Source: Aureibacter tunicatorum
GTDB lineage: Bacteria > Bacteroidota > Bacteroidia > Cytophagales > Cyclobacteriaceae
Direction of reading: 5' to 3'
Length of the DNA stretch: 64,000 bases
Assembly (NCBI RefSeq): GCF_036492635.1
Contig: NZ_AP025305.1
Span: forward strand, 2,418,001-2,482,000
The position numbers and the translations under genes were made by a program. Shown in pieces: positions 26,027 through 35,294 of the stretch; positions within the stretch are counted from its first letter, which is position 1; every line of letters begins with the position of its first letter. Below the pieces are notes generated by a model. It searched no databases. It was not told where the DNA came from and saw only the letters and a list, made by a program, of their open reading frames with translations.

Positions 26027-27994
26027 TTAATTGAATTTAACACCTTTAAGAAGTTCCTTTAATGTGTAGCCTCCATCAACAGTAAGTGTATTTGTTAAAA
26101 AAGTTTCACGATCAACGTTTAATACAGTATCTGATTTTAATTGATCTTGAAAAGAGTCTAATTTATTTTTACTGAATTTATCTACTTGATCTTGTGTGAA
26201 TTGTTTTCCTGAACTTGGGATGGTATTTTTTTGTCCATTATATTCCCATTTAATGGTCTTACAATCTGGATAAGTAGTGATTTTATTGTTTTCGGTTATA
26301 AAATCTTGTATAAGACGGTATTCACACCAATATTTTTCTTTTGGATGTGTAAACTTTATTTGGCAATCTTTCATTAGAATCACCTTTTTGAATGTGAGAT
26401 GAATTTGCTTTATTTTATCTAATATTGTAAAAGCATTATCTAATTCATACTTGTATACAGGAGCTGATAACTCGGAATAATGTGCTTGTGGGTTTAAGAT
26501 CAAAAGTTTGGACTGTTCAAAATGGTCAATTGTACTTTTAGGAACAGGACTGCCTAGGAGATTAGCTCTTTCGATAAATTTTTTCCATAAATTATTTAAA
26601 GTTATAAACTTATCGTCAGCAGTTTTAATAGTTTCGATAGGTAATTTTTCTCTAATTACTTTTTCGAACGATTTTCTAAGATAAAGAGAGCAAGTAGTAT
26701 AATCTTTTTTGTCAAAATATTTCTTAGCTTTTTCTTCATCCGAATAATCACTGTCTATTATTAGAGGTTTTTCAAATTTATCTTCAGCGCAATGATGTGA
26801 ATACATCTCTTTAATTTTCCATGAAGATTCTACTTTATTTTGTTTAAGTTTATTCTTTACGAAGTTGAATAAATTAATGTCATGAGTAAAAAATAGAGTT
26901 TGATAATCATTAAATTCATCCAATAAGATATCAAGAACAATTTCTCTATTTGACATGTCCAAACTGATTAGAAGATCATCTATGATTAGGAGTTTAGTGA
27001 AATTCTCAAATTTAGGTCGTTTCTTTAACATTGCTAATCTTAATGAAAGAAATATCGCTGTTAGTTTTGCTTCATTTAAAAAAGTATGAGGCCTACTTAT
27101 GTTTTTTTTATTATCATCTATTTTATCGCTATTAAATTCTACTGATAAATTAATTTTAGGACTATCTAATTTTCCTTGATTCGATTTTTCAACTAAGTCA
27201 TGATTAAAAGTATAATCTTCTTCTAATTCTATTGAAAAAGTTAGATTCTCATGAAATTTCTCTTTGAGATATTTATTTGCTGATTCACTGATAGTAAGTA
27301 AATAATTAGATAGTTTTTTTTTAAAATCTTCAAATTGATTTATATAATTTTTAGTTTCTTTTTTAAGAAAATGAACTTTCTTATTATTACTGGTCCATTT
27401 CGGTAAATTTATATATTCACTTGAAATATATTCCCACCATTTATTTGCAAACTTTCCTTGATTGATTCCACTTTGGAAATGATATACCTCTTCTCCAAAA
27501 TCAATAAACATTAATAACTCTTTTTCAAAAAGATCAAATAAATCAGCATTTTGACTATTTCTAAAATCATAAAATTTAGAAATATATTTGTAATTTAAAA
27601 AATCAGATATTGTGTGTATCTTTTCTATTTCATTATTCCCGCCTTTAGTGTTTATTTCAGTATCAGATACAGTTTTTGTGATTTCATTTTCAGATTCGTC
27701 AATAAATACTAAATCAATTCCAGACTTGGTATCATTAGAAGCATATCTGTTTTTTAAATTTGAAGGTTTTGGTGGTGTTTCAGCTGTGAAATACTTAGTT
27801 ATTTCACTATTATCATTTTTTAAATAACTTTGGAGAATTGTATAGAAAGCCCAATATACTGAGCTCTTCCCACTACCATTTTCTCCATAAACTAAAAGGT
27901 TTTTTCCTTCAAGATTTATTGTATTCGAATCATTTGCTTCTTCTCCGTAAAAAAATTTAAAATTACGTAAAGAAATAGACTTTAATTGTTTCAT
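26027..27994 (-). CDS. RecF/SMC-like ATPase of the defence operon
   Basis: A 655-residue AAA-type ATPase. The N-terminus reads like RecF/SMC proteins (Leu-Lys-Ser-Ile-Ser-Leu-Arg-Asn-Phe-Lys) with Walker A Gly-Glu-Asn-Gly-Ser-Gly-Lys-Ser-Ser near residue 36. A helical middle follows, then Walker B Leu-Leu-Ile-Ile-Asp-Asp with a D-loop Ser-Leu-Asp near residue 335, and an Phe-Phe-Thr-His-Asp switch. There is no recognisable TOPRIM domain, unlike OLD nucleases. The C-terminal 180 residues are of unknown fold. The start directly abuts the methyltransferase stop with no spacer, so translation is coupled. It may sense DNA or regulate the nuclease partners. Confidence 0.82.
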   Translation of the reverse strand: MKQLKSISLRNFKFFYGEEANDSNTINLEGKNLLVYGENGSGKSSVYWAFYTILQSYLKNDNSEITKYFTAETPPKPSNLKNRYASNDTKSGIDLVFIDESENEITKTVSDTEINTKGGNNEIEKIHTISDFLNYKYISKFYDFRNSQNADLFDLFEKELLMFIDFGEEVYHFQSGINQGKFANKWWEYISSEYINLPKWTSNNKKVHFLKKETKNYINQFEDFKKKLSNYLLTISESANKYLKEKFHENLTFSIELEEDYTFNHDLVEKSNQGKLDSPKINLSVEFNSDKIDDNKKNISRPHTFLNEAKLTAIFLSLRLAMLKKRPKFENFTKLLIIDDLLISLDMSNREIVLDILLDEFNDYQTLFFTHDINLFNFVKNKLKQNKVESSWKIKEMYSHHCAEDKFEKPLIIDSDYSDEEKAKKYFDKKDYTTCSLYLRKSFEKVIREKLPIETIKTADDKFITLNNLWKKFIERANLLGSPVPKSTIDHFEQSKLLILNPQAHYSELSAPVYKYELDNAFTILDKIKQIHLTFKKVILMKDCQIKFTHPKEKYWCEYRLIQDFITENNKITTYPDCKTIKWEYNGQKNTIPSSGKQFTQDQVDKFSKNKLDSFQDQLKSDTVLNVDRETFLTNTLTVDGGYTLKELLKGVKFN

Positions 27995-30900
27995 TTATTT
28001 ATGAGTTAAAATAGGCATCAAAAGCTCTTTAAGATCAATCTTCATCAACACCAAATTATTCCTCACCTCATTATCCTTCTCTCTTAGCTTCTGATAAGCA
28101 TTATGAATGATTTCTTTTTTCTGTTTAGTTTCTTCTATTCCCTCTAGGCTAGGGTAATCTCTTTCGGCATATTTTAGGAAAGTGATATTTACTAATTTAA
28201 ATACTTTTTTGAAGTACAATTCGAAGACAAGACCATCAATCACTTCTTCAAAAAGTTCAGCTATATGGCTGTTAGGAACGTATTCGTTGATGGGTTCTTT
28301 TTCTTTGTATAAGAACTGAATATAATCCACCAAGATCCCCAATACTTTTTTCTCTGACTCATCTGCTTCGGGAATTGGAAGGCGTTCTAGATATGCTTTC
28401 TTATATCGAAAAGTATTTCCTCTCAAGTCTCCTCCAGAATAAAAATTCTTAAAGAAAAAAGTCGCTGGTTTAGAGTTCAATACCGCAGTCAGATAGGGTA
28501 AGGCTTCTCCTGTCATGATGAAGGAAGTCGCTTCGGGATAATAGCCTTGAGTATCGTAAATAAAAGCAGAGTCATAGACTATCTCTGCCCACATTATTTT
28601 CTCTTTTTCAAAATCCTCTAGATAGGCACAGTTTCTCAAATTATAGGGCGTAATCCCTTTATCTCCTCTATTTTTTAATTGAGAATAGTTTTGATCTAAA
28701 TATGCTTTGAGTGACGGATATTGCTCAATGTCTATAGGAGGAGTATCCTTACTTTTAAGACCATTATGAGTATTAATAATCCAAAGATTTTGAGATTCGT
28801 TCTTATACCTTTTAATATCTCGCCCTCTAAGTAAAGGCTTAATGACTTCCTCAGCACTACGATCTTCCTCTATCAATCTATTTTTAGTTTCTTCATCAAT
28901 AATGAAAGCTTCGTTAAAGCCTGTAAGAATTCCTCTATTAATCTCAACACCCCAATCTCTAAGAGGCTTTCCTATTTTTTCTATTTGCTCTTTTAGCTTT
29001 TGCTTCATCTTCTCTACGATAAGAAACCCTTCTTGAGAGAAATCAGAAGTAAAAGATTTGCTTTGTTTTAAGTGCTCTACGAGGCTTTTCTTTGGGTTGA
29101 ATTTATGACTTAGGTCGCATACAAAAGGCTGCTTTTCATTCTTATTTTCTTTTTTGAACTGTAGGATATTGGTATAGGTCGTTGCATTTTTAAAGATATC
29201 TGCGTCACCAAAATCAATCAGTTGAGATATTAAAGTGTTTTTAAGAAAATAATCACGAGTTGCTTTTCCATAGCCTGCACGCATCCACTTATTAGAGGTG
29301 ATATAAGAAAGCGTTCCGTTCTCTTTGAGTATTTGATTTCCTCTTTCGTAGAACAAACAATAAATATCCCCCGTACGAGCAAAGGTCTCAAAGCCTTGAC
29401 CTTCCAAGCCTTTGGTATATACTTTGTCCAGTTTTTGAAGCTGGATGTAGGGCGGATTCCCAATCACTATATCAAAGCCTTCGAAGTTGCCATCTTCATC
29501 CAGTAGATTAGGAAATTCAAAACGCCATTCGAGCGCATTTTGGTGGACTTTGGCTGATTCAGTATCCTTTTTATTTGCTTCTAATTTTTTGAGCTTATCT
29601 TTTGCCTTTTTAATATCAGCCTTTTTCCCTTTTTGCTTTCCAAACATATCAACTTGTTCAAGATTAAAAAGGGCTCCTCTTGCATCAGCTATTTTTTGGA
29701 TCTCATTCTTGTTTAACTCTAGCTTGAAAGCTGACTTTATTTCTTCTATCGTTTGTTTGAACTCTTTTTTCTTTTCATGATCTGATTCATGCAAAAAGTC
29801 ATGAACCATTTGCTTATATCCCTCAAGCGTCAGGGGCTCATTTCTCTTTTTATTGATTTGCCTGAAGACATTTTCTATGGATTCATCCAGTGCATATCGA
29901 TTCGTCAGAGAATCCCCTCTTACGATTTTATAGTCGAGGTTGGGAAGCGGGACGGGCTTTTGCTCATCAACAACCAAAGAGAGCCAAAACCTTAGGCGAG
30001 CAATGTCTACGGCTCCTTCTTCGATATCTACTCCATAGATGCTTTTTTCAATGATATTTTCTTTGATCTCTACAGGATCAACTTCTTTTCCTAAGCTTTC
30101 AAGGATGAATGATTTCAGATGAAATATTTCCTGTAAGAGTCCCATCGGGAAGGCTCCTGAACCTATGGCAGGGTCACATATTTTTACCTTGTCGATGGAG
30201 TCGATAACCTTTTCTAAATCTTTATGAGAGAAACTATCTGTCTGATGGTGCTTGATTAGCTTCGTAAAGTCTTCCTGATTGTATTGCTCAAAGTGAGTGT
30301 TCAGGTATTCGATCAGGCATTCCTGCGTCATATACTGCACGATTTCCTTTGGAGTATAGAAGGCACCTTTGGCATTGTTGTCTTCGAGTAGATTTTCGAA
30401 GATATTTCCCAGCATCTCAGGATCAACGGCTACGGTATGGTCTTCAGGGCTATTTTCATACACGGTAAAGTTGACACTGTTGAAAAACTCAAATAATTTT
30501 TCAAAAAAAGAAGTTGGGAAGTCAATAGTTTCATGCCCTTTAGGTTCTTGTGATTCATCAAATAAACCACCATTTAGAAAAGGGATACAAACCTTTTGTC
30601 CATCAGGCAATAAAAATTCATCATTATGTCGATTCCCATTATTAAGTGTATCAAAAAATAACGGACTTAACCATTTGCTGTAGAAATTACCTTGATTTTT
30701 TTTATCACCTTCAAATAACTTTTGGTTGATAAAATCGAGGTTTCCATCTTTATATTCATTATCAGAGGATCCAAGCCATTTCTTCTTTTGGATGAAGTAT
30801 AGAAATATTAAGCGACCAAGAAGGCGCTTGATAAAATCTCTTATGTCTTTTTTTACGAGATCTTTTTTTTCCTCATCCGTTATTGGTCTCTTTTTATATT

Positions 30901-31615
30901 TTTCTAGAAAGAAAATCGAATCAAAATAAGTAATTCCATTTTTATCTTTAGCTCTATTATTTTCATTACTGACCCATTTTCCTCTTTTTAGTTCGTCTCC
31001 TGAAAGGAATTGAACAAATTTTAAAAAATGTTCTTTATACCCTTTAAAAAAACTTTCTGATATCGGTTCTACATTAAAAGCTTCGAAGAAATCATCCAGT
31101 TTGAGGTAAGATTGATGAAGGATTTGAAACCTTTCTACAGCCGTATGGTGTTTCTCGTTTGTCCCGAAGATATAGGTATATCTTTTGGCTTGAGTTTCTT
31201 GCCCTTCGGCTTCAGCAAAGAAATCGCTTCCTGCTTTTTTGGAGATAAAAGAAAAGCGCCACTCTTGGATGTGATCCTCATTATGAAATGTAGCCAGAGC
31301 TCCTGAGAAAGCTTCTTTTTTGATCAGGTCTTTGATCAGTTGGTTGACTGCTACTCGTTTTCTTTCGATGCGGGTGGCATCATGTATTTTGATTTCGTAT
31401 ATGGGCAGACGTTCTCCATCACGAGTTTTTATTTCGCCTAGTTGAGTGATGGATTGAGCGATTTTATTTTGTCTTTGGGTATCAAGACTTATTTCTTTAG
31501 GAGATAAAAGCACAGTGAGCAGATCCTTATTGTCTACGATATAGTGTAAAGTTCTGATCCAGTTTTCTCTGTTATAACCTGCCTGAAAAATGGCTCTCAG
31601 TTTTTCTTTTTTCAT
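27995..31615 (-). CDS. Eco57I-class adenine DNA methyltransferase
   Basis: A 1206-residue protein. The catalytic core has Phe-Tyr-Thr-Pro-Lys-Glu (about 415), motif I Asp-Pro-Ala-Ile-Gly-Ser-Gly-Ala-Phe (about 480) and motif IV Asn-Pro-Pro-Tyr (about 718). A C-terminal half follows with target-recognition character. The layout matches Eco57I/PglX-type N6-adenine methyltransferases. The first 170 residues contain Tyr-Glu-Ile-Lys-Ile and Trp-Arg-Phe-Ser strands and could be a nuclease-like module, but no complete PD-(D/E)xK signature is certain. It lies 11 bases after the helicase gene. Likely role: mark self DNA for the restriction arm of the operon. Confidence 0.88.
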   Translation of the reverse strand: MKKEKLRAIFQAGYNRENWIRTLHYIVDNKDLLTVLLSPKEISLDTQRQNKIAQSITQLGEIKTRDGERLPIYEIKIHDATRIERKRVAVNQLIKDLIKKEAFSGALATFHNEDHIQEWRFSFISKKAGSDFFAEAEGQETQAKRYTYIFGTNEKHHTAVERFQILHQSYLKLDDFFEAFNVEPISESFFKGYKEHFLKFVQFLSGDELKRGKWVSNENNRAKDKNGITYFDSIFFLEKYKKRPITDEEKKDLVKKDIRDFIKRLLGRLIFLYFIQKKKWLGSSDNEYKDGNLDFINQKLFEGDKKNQGNFYSKWLSPLFFDTLNNGNRHNDEFLLPDGQKVCIPFLNGGLFDESQEPKGHETIDFPTSFFEKLFEFFNSVNFTVYENSPEDHTVAVDPEMLGNIFENLLEDNNAKGAFYTPKEIVQYMTQECLIEYLNTHFEQYNQEDFTKLIKHHQTDSFSHKDLEKVIDSIDKVKICDPAIGSGAFPMGLLQEIFHLKSFILESLGKEVDPVEIKENIIEKSIYGVDIEEGAVDIARLRFWLSLVVDEQKPVPLPNLDYKIVRGDSLTNRYALDESIENVFRQINKKRNEPLTLEGYKQMVHDFLHESDHEKKKEFKQTIEEIKSAFKLELNKNEIQKIADARGALFNLEQVDMFGKQKGKKADIKKAKDKLKKLEANKKDTESAKVHQNALEWRFEFPNLLDEDGNFEGFDIVIGNPPYIQLQKLDKVYTKGLEGQGFETFARTGDIYCLFYERGNQILKENGTLSYITSNKWMRAGYGKATRDYFLKNTLISQLIDFGDADIFKNATTYTNILQFKKENKNEKQPFVCDLSHKFNPKKSLVEHLKQSKSFTSDFSQEGFLIVEKMKQKLKEQIEKIGKPLRDWGVEINRGILTGFNEAFIIDEETKNRLIEEDRSAEEVIKPLLRGRDIKRYKNESQNLWIINTHNGLKSKDTPPIDIEQYPSLKAYLDQNYSQLKNRGDKGITPYNLRNCAYLEDFEKEKIMWAEIVYDSAFIYDTQGYYPEATSFIMTGEALPYLTAVLNSKPATFFFKNFYSGGDLRGNTFRYKKAYLERLPIPEADESEKKVLGILVDYIQFLYKEKEPINEYVPNSHIAELFEEVIDGLVFELYFKKVFKLVNITFLKYAERDYPSLEGIEETKQKKEIIHNAYQKLREKDNEVRNNLVLMKIDLKELLMPILTHK

Positions 31616-31626
31616 ATTCTAGTTGT

Positions 31627-34600
31627 TTAGGCAAAGGTTTCTGTTAATACTAATTTTGGTGCTTCAAATTCTTTAGAAGCATTCGTTTCTTCTTCGGCTC
31701 TGAGTTTATCCAATCGGGCAATTTCTTTGATTGGGTATTTACTCATCAATTTGATCATGTCCTTGATGACTCTATCTACAGGAATCTTCTTTTTCTTTTG
31801 CTTGGTCGCATAGGTAGCGACTTCTGTCCTGAATTTCCTGAATACGCCCATATAGATCAATTTGAGTGAAGCATTTAATAGGTCTTCCAATTCTTCGGTG
31901 ATCAAGTCAGGCATTTTATATTTAAAATCTATCAGACTCTTGAGAAATAATATCGCATTTCTTTCAAAAACAGATAGATTGGAGGTGTCATATTCCTCCC
32001 TTACAAAATCAAAATTATAGACTGATTTAAAGCTTTCAATGGCTTTGGCTACTGCATCAAAATGATTCTCTGTCAGGACATGGTTCTTTTCTGATTGCTC
32101 TGCTTCGAATAGCTTTACGGCTTGTACAAAGGTTAGCTCTACGCAGTTTTTATCATTGCTTAGATAAAAGCCCTCTTTGGTATTGTTACGAAGATAGCAT
32201 AAGCAGGCATTTTCGATGGGGTTGCCAACGATTCTCTGCGCTTCTTCTCCTTTTACACTTGCTAGTCTTCCCACACGAGATTTTAAAGGAATTTTCTTTA
32301 TTCTTCTGTAAGTGTCTATGTCCTCATTGTATAGTTCTCTTATGACTTCCAGATAGTGTAGTCTTTCGTCTATTTCTTCTTGGGGATCAAGATTACCTAA
32401 TGAATTTTCGATCAGTTCTTCCTGTTCAGAATAAATCTTACTGTCTTCTCCAAAAGCGGAATGAAAACCTTGTAGTTTTTTCAGGGCTTTTTCATTAAGC
32501 TCTATCAGTTCATTGGACTGGGCAGTAGGATAAAAGTTGTAGATATAAATTTCCTTAGCCTTAGTACCAATACGATTGACACGGCCGATTCTTTGCATGA
32601 GTCGGGTGGCATTCCAAGGGATGTCATAGTTCAGAATGACATTGCTTCGGTGCAGGTTGATGCCTTCTGCCAGTACTTCAGTAGTGATGATGATATTGTA
32701 ATCATTCTCTTGCTTTTTGGCATAGTTGGCATCGAAGTTTTTTCGGATGAGGTTAAACTTCTGCTTGTGGTTATTGGCACTGATGGCCAATACATCTTTT
32801 CTTCCTGACTTCTTCAGTTCATCGGCAAGGTATTGTACCGTTTCTTTGGATTCAGAGAAGATAACTAGTTTCTTTTCAAGATTTGTCTCGTTCAGTAATT
32901 CTGACTGGACAGCCTTTAAGAACTTTTCTGTTTTTGGATCATTCTTGACTTTATTCCATCGTTGTAATAAGGCTTCGAGTACCACTTGATCCTTGTGTAA
33001 TCCTTCTATAAATTCGGGAGCAAAATCATCGGCTTTGTATATGGCATTATTGGGAGACTCCTCGTTGATCTCATTGATTTTCTTTTCGATATCATCTTCT
33101 TTTCCTTCATCATAGAGCTTATTGATATCCAGATCAGGAGCAATATATATCTTATCATTCTCAAACATCTCGATCATACGAGCATTGGAGGTATGAAAAC
33201 GTTTCAATGATTTTTTGAAAGCAAAGAAGCTACTTTCCAGTCTTTTGACCATTTGCGTTTTCATGATCTTAGAGAGCTGACGAGAGATAAGATTTGCATT
33301 GTCATACAGCTCAGCATACTGAGGATCGATGAACTCTATCGCTCTGTATCGAAAGTATCCGATATGATCGATCAAGCTGAGCATGGAATCATGAAAAAGC
33401 GCTGTTTGATCTTCATCAAAAACATATTCTATTTTCTTAGGAGGCTTGATTTCAGGAAAAGACATTCCCTGTGCGTCAATATCCTCTTTATACCTTTTGA
33501 TCTTCTGAATATCTGCTCTGGTACGCCTAATGACTAGTTCTGAAAATACCTTGTCCTTGATCGGTAAATAAATTTCTTTTACCTTATCGATTAGCTTTTG
33601 ATGATCCGTTATCTTATCAAGCTTCTTATAGACCTCAATTTTTTTGGAGAAGAAAGTTTGTAAGTTCGGTACACCTTCTAAAGTGGATTTACGGGCATCC
33701 TGAAACAGGTAGATCTGATTGGCGATATCTTCAGGTCTGTTATTCAGAGGAGTCGCAGAGATCAGCATGACTTTTTTCTTTCTTCCAAGATCATGTCCAA
33801 CCGTCTTTCTAGGGGTCTTGCAGATCAATTCTAACAATCCGTACATATTAGAATTAGATGAACGAAACTTGTGTGACTCATCTACTACGATCAGGTCATA
33901 ATCTTCAGGATTGGCGTATTGTCTGTTATCCCCATCGATGATCTTATGAAGACTCCCATTGGAGATAAAGTCTATATAGTTGTTAAGTTCAAAGTCTTTG
34001 ATGGTCATTTTCCATCCCTCTTCCAGAGCATTTGGATAGACGACCAAAACTTTGGTATTGTAGCCATTTGTCTCAATGTATTTTTTGATGATTCGGGTAG
34101 CTACCACTGTTTTGCCCAGACCAACGACATCCGCTAATATGAACCCATTATGCTTCAGCAGTTTATCGAACCCATCAAGTACAGCATCCGCTTGATACTG
34201 CAAATTGGTGTAGCCTTTGGGCAGAATATTATTTCCCTCTTCTTTACCAATGACTGCGTCACCAAAATACTCAATGAGCATCTTCAGGTACAGATCATTG
34301 GGGCTAATCTCATCATGTAAGTAGGTTTTCTTCTTTAGGTTTTGAATATCAGTAGGTAGGATATCTACTGACTCTTCCCAAAGTTCTTCGAATTCTTCGC
34401 CTGCAAATTTTACATCTTCATAGTCGGTAAGTAATACATTAAACTCATAATTAGAGTCATCATGTGTTCCTAATCCTGCATCCGTCAGGTTTGATGAGCC
34501 CGTGATGACATTACCGTTGGTATGCTCATTAAATGGATTAGGCCTAAATATATATATTTTAGCATGTAGCTTTCTCTTGCCGTGTGCTTTGATTTTTACT

Positions 34601-34959
34601 TTACCAGAAATAATATCTTCTATAAACTCAATGATTCCAGATTCGGTATCATTGTGATAAGACGCTTGAGCAATATCCTCTTTTATGAATTTTAGAAATT
34701 CTGATTTCGTTCGTTCAGGGTTTTCTAGGTATTTGAGTCCCTTTTTATTTGCTTCAGCGGTAAGTTCATCTACATTAATCCCCACCAAAATTCTTATTTC
34801 AGGAACTTTGTTCAGATATTTTCTCAACTTGAAATAGCCAGAAGCTCTGAAGTATCCGACCAATGCATCAAATTGATGAATGCTTTGATGGTCAAATATT
34901 CCTTGAAATTTATCTATTAGGCTGTTTTGCTTGTTATTTGTAAAAAATCTTTTGGACAT
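31627..34959 (-). CDS. PLD-nuclease / SNF2-type helicase fusion
   Basis: A 1110-residue protein. The N-terminus is a phospholipase-D-like nuclease domain with His132-x-Lys134 and Gly-Ser-Ser-Asn at 154-157. It is followed by a superfamily 2 helicase of the SNF2/RapA type: Gly-Leu-Gly-Lys-Thr at 280-284, Asp-Glu-Ser-His at 360-363, Ser-Ala-Thr near 401, and a C-terminal lobe with Thr-Glu-Val-Leu-Ala-Glu-Gly and Gln-Arg-Ile-Gly-Arg-Val-Asn-Arg. This is the first gene of the operon. PLD proteins, SNF2 helicases and adenine methylases are also parts of DISARM, but the DISARM core proteins DrmA and DrmB are not found here. It should translocate on and cleave unmodified DNA. Confidence 0.88.
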   Translation of the reverse strand: MSKRFFTNNKQNSLIDKFQGIFDHQSIHQFDALVGYFRASGYFKLRKYLNKVPEIRILVGINVDELTAEANKKGLKYLENPERTKSEFLKFIKEDIAQASYHNDTESGIIEFIEDIISGKVKIKAHGKRKLHAKIYIFRPNPFNEHTNGNVITGSSNLTDAGLGTHDDSNYEFNVLLTDYEDVKFAGEEFEELWEESVDILPTDIQNLKKKTYLHDEISPNDLYLKMLIEYFGDAVIGKEEGNNILPKGYTNLQYQADAVLDGFDKLLKHNGFILADVVGLGKTVVATRIIKKYIETNGYNTKVLVVYPNALEEGWKMTIKDFELNNYIDFISNGSLHKIIDGDNRQYANPEDYDLIVVDESHKFRSSNSNMYGLLELICKTPRKTVGHDLGRKKKVMLISATPLNNRPEDIANQIYLFQDARKSTLEGVPNLQTFFSKKIEVYKKLDKITDHQKLIDKVKEIYLPIKDKVFSELVIRRTRADIQKIKRYKEDIDAQGMSFPEIKPPKKIEYVFDEDQTALFHDSMLSLIDHIGYFRYRAIEFIDPQYAELYDNANLISRQLSKIMKTQMVKRLESSFFAFKKSLKRFHTSNARMIEMFENDKIYIAPDLDINKLYDEGKEDDIEKKINEINEESPNNAIYKADDFAPEFIEGLHKDQVVLEALLQRWNKVKNDPKTEKFLKAVQSELLNETNLEKKLVIFSESKETVQYLADELKKSGRKDVLAISANNHKQKFNLIRKNFDANYAKKQENDYNIIITTEVLAEGINLHRSNVILNYDIPWNATRLMQRIGRVNRIGTKAKEIYIYNFYPTAQSNELIELNEKALKKLQGFHSAFGEDSKIYSEQEELIENSLGNLDPQEEIDERLHYLEVIRELYNEDIDTYRRIKKIPLKSRVGRLASVKGEEAQRIVGNPIENACLCYLRNNTKEGFYLSNDKNCVELTFVQAVKLFEAEQSEKNHVLTENHFDAVAKAIESFKSVYNFDFVREEYDTSNLSVFERNAILFLKSLIDFKYKMPDLITEELEDLLNASLKLIYMGVFRKFRTEVATYATKQKKKKIPVDRVIKDMIKLMSKYPIKEIARLDKLRAEEETNASKEFEAPKLVLTETFA

Positions 34960-34981
34960 TATTTATTGCTTATGATATTCA

Positions 34982-35016
34982 CCTCTATATTAATATATAG
35001 AGGCCTTTCAAATATA
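34982..35016 (-). promoter_or_regulatory. Promoter and palindromic operator of the defence operon
   Basis: On the minus strand, TATATTTG (complement of 35009-35016) matches the Bacteroidota -7 element TAnnTTTG; no good -33 element is seen. Just downstream, over the expected start of transcription, lies a perfect 9-bp inverted repeat with a 4-base centre (34982-34990 and 34995-35003, cctctatat and its complement). Its position suits a repressor site for the helicase operon. Confidence 0.5.
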
Positions 35017-35230
35017 AACAATTGAGAATTAATTGATAGTTTGAATAGGAATTAAATGAATGGAAAAAATTAGCTGAATTTAATTTTTAGAGTGTTTTCA
35101 ATTGCTTAAAATCAATTTAATGCCATTGGTCGTATTTATGTTACTGTATCTATTTACTTTAAACATAGGCTGTTATAGATAAATGGGGGTTGCTTTGTTT
35201 TTTGTTTAAGGAGAAATATGGACATTAAAG
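35017..35230. other. Intergenic region between defence operon and mnmE
   Basis: AT-rich sequence with no gene. The whole gap between the helicase start (34959) and the mnmE stop (35295) also holds the operator candidate and the mnmE terminator. No integrase gene or obvious direct repeat of the mnmE 3' end was found here. Confidence 0.5.
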
Positions 35231-35265
35231 AAAAAAGGCTTTAGATATCACTAGAGCCTTTTTTT
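35231..35265 (-). terminator. Terminator of mnmE
   Basis: A hairpin with A-rich and T-rich arms: aaaaaaggct at 35231-35240 pairs with agcctttttt at 35255-35264, extended by a G-T pair and ttag/ctag. It lies 30 bases after the mnmE stop on the minus strand and can act in both directions. Confidence 0.8.
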
Positions 35266-35294
35266 GTATATAATACAATTTGTGAAAGTCTAAC

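Noticed and set aside
23919-34959. Calling the defence operon DISARM or BREX
   Set aside because: The defining DrmA/DrmB or BrxC/PglZ proteins are not present; only general parts are shared.
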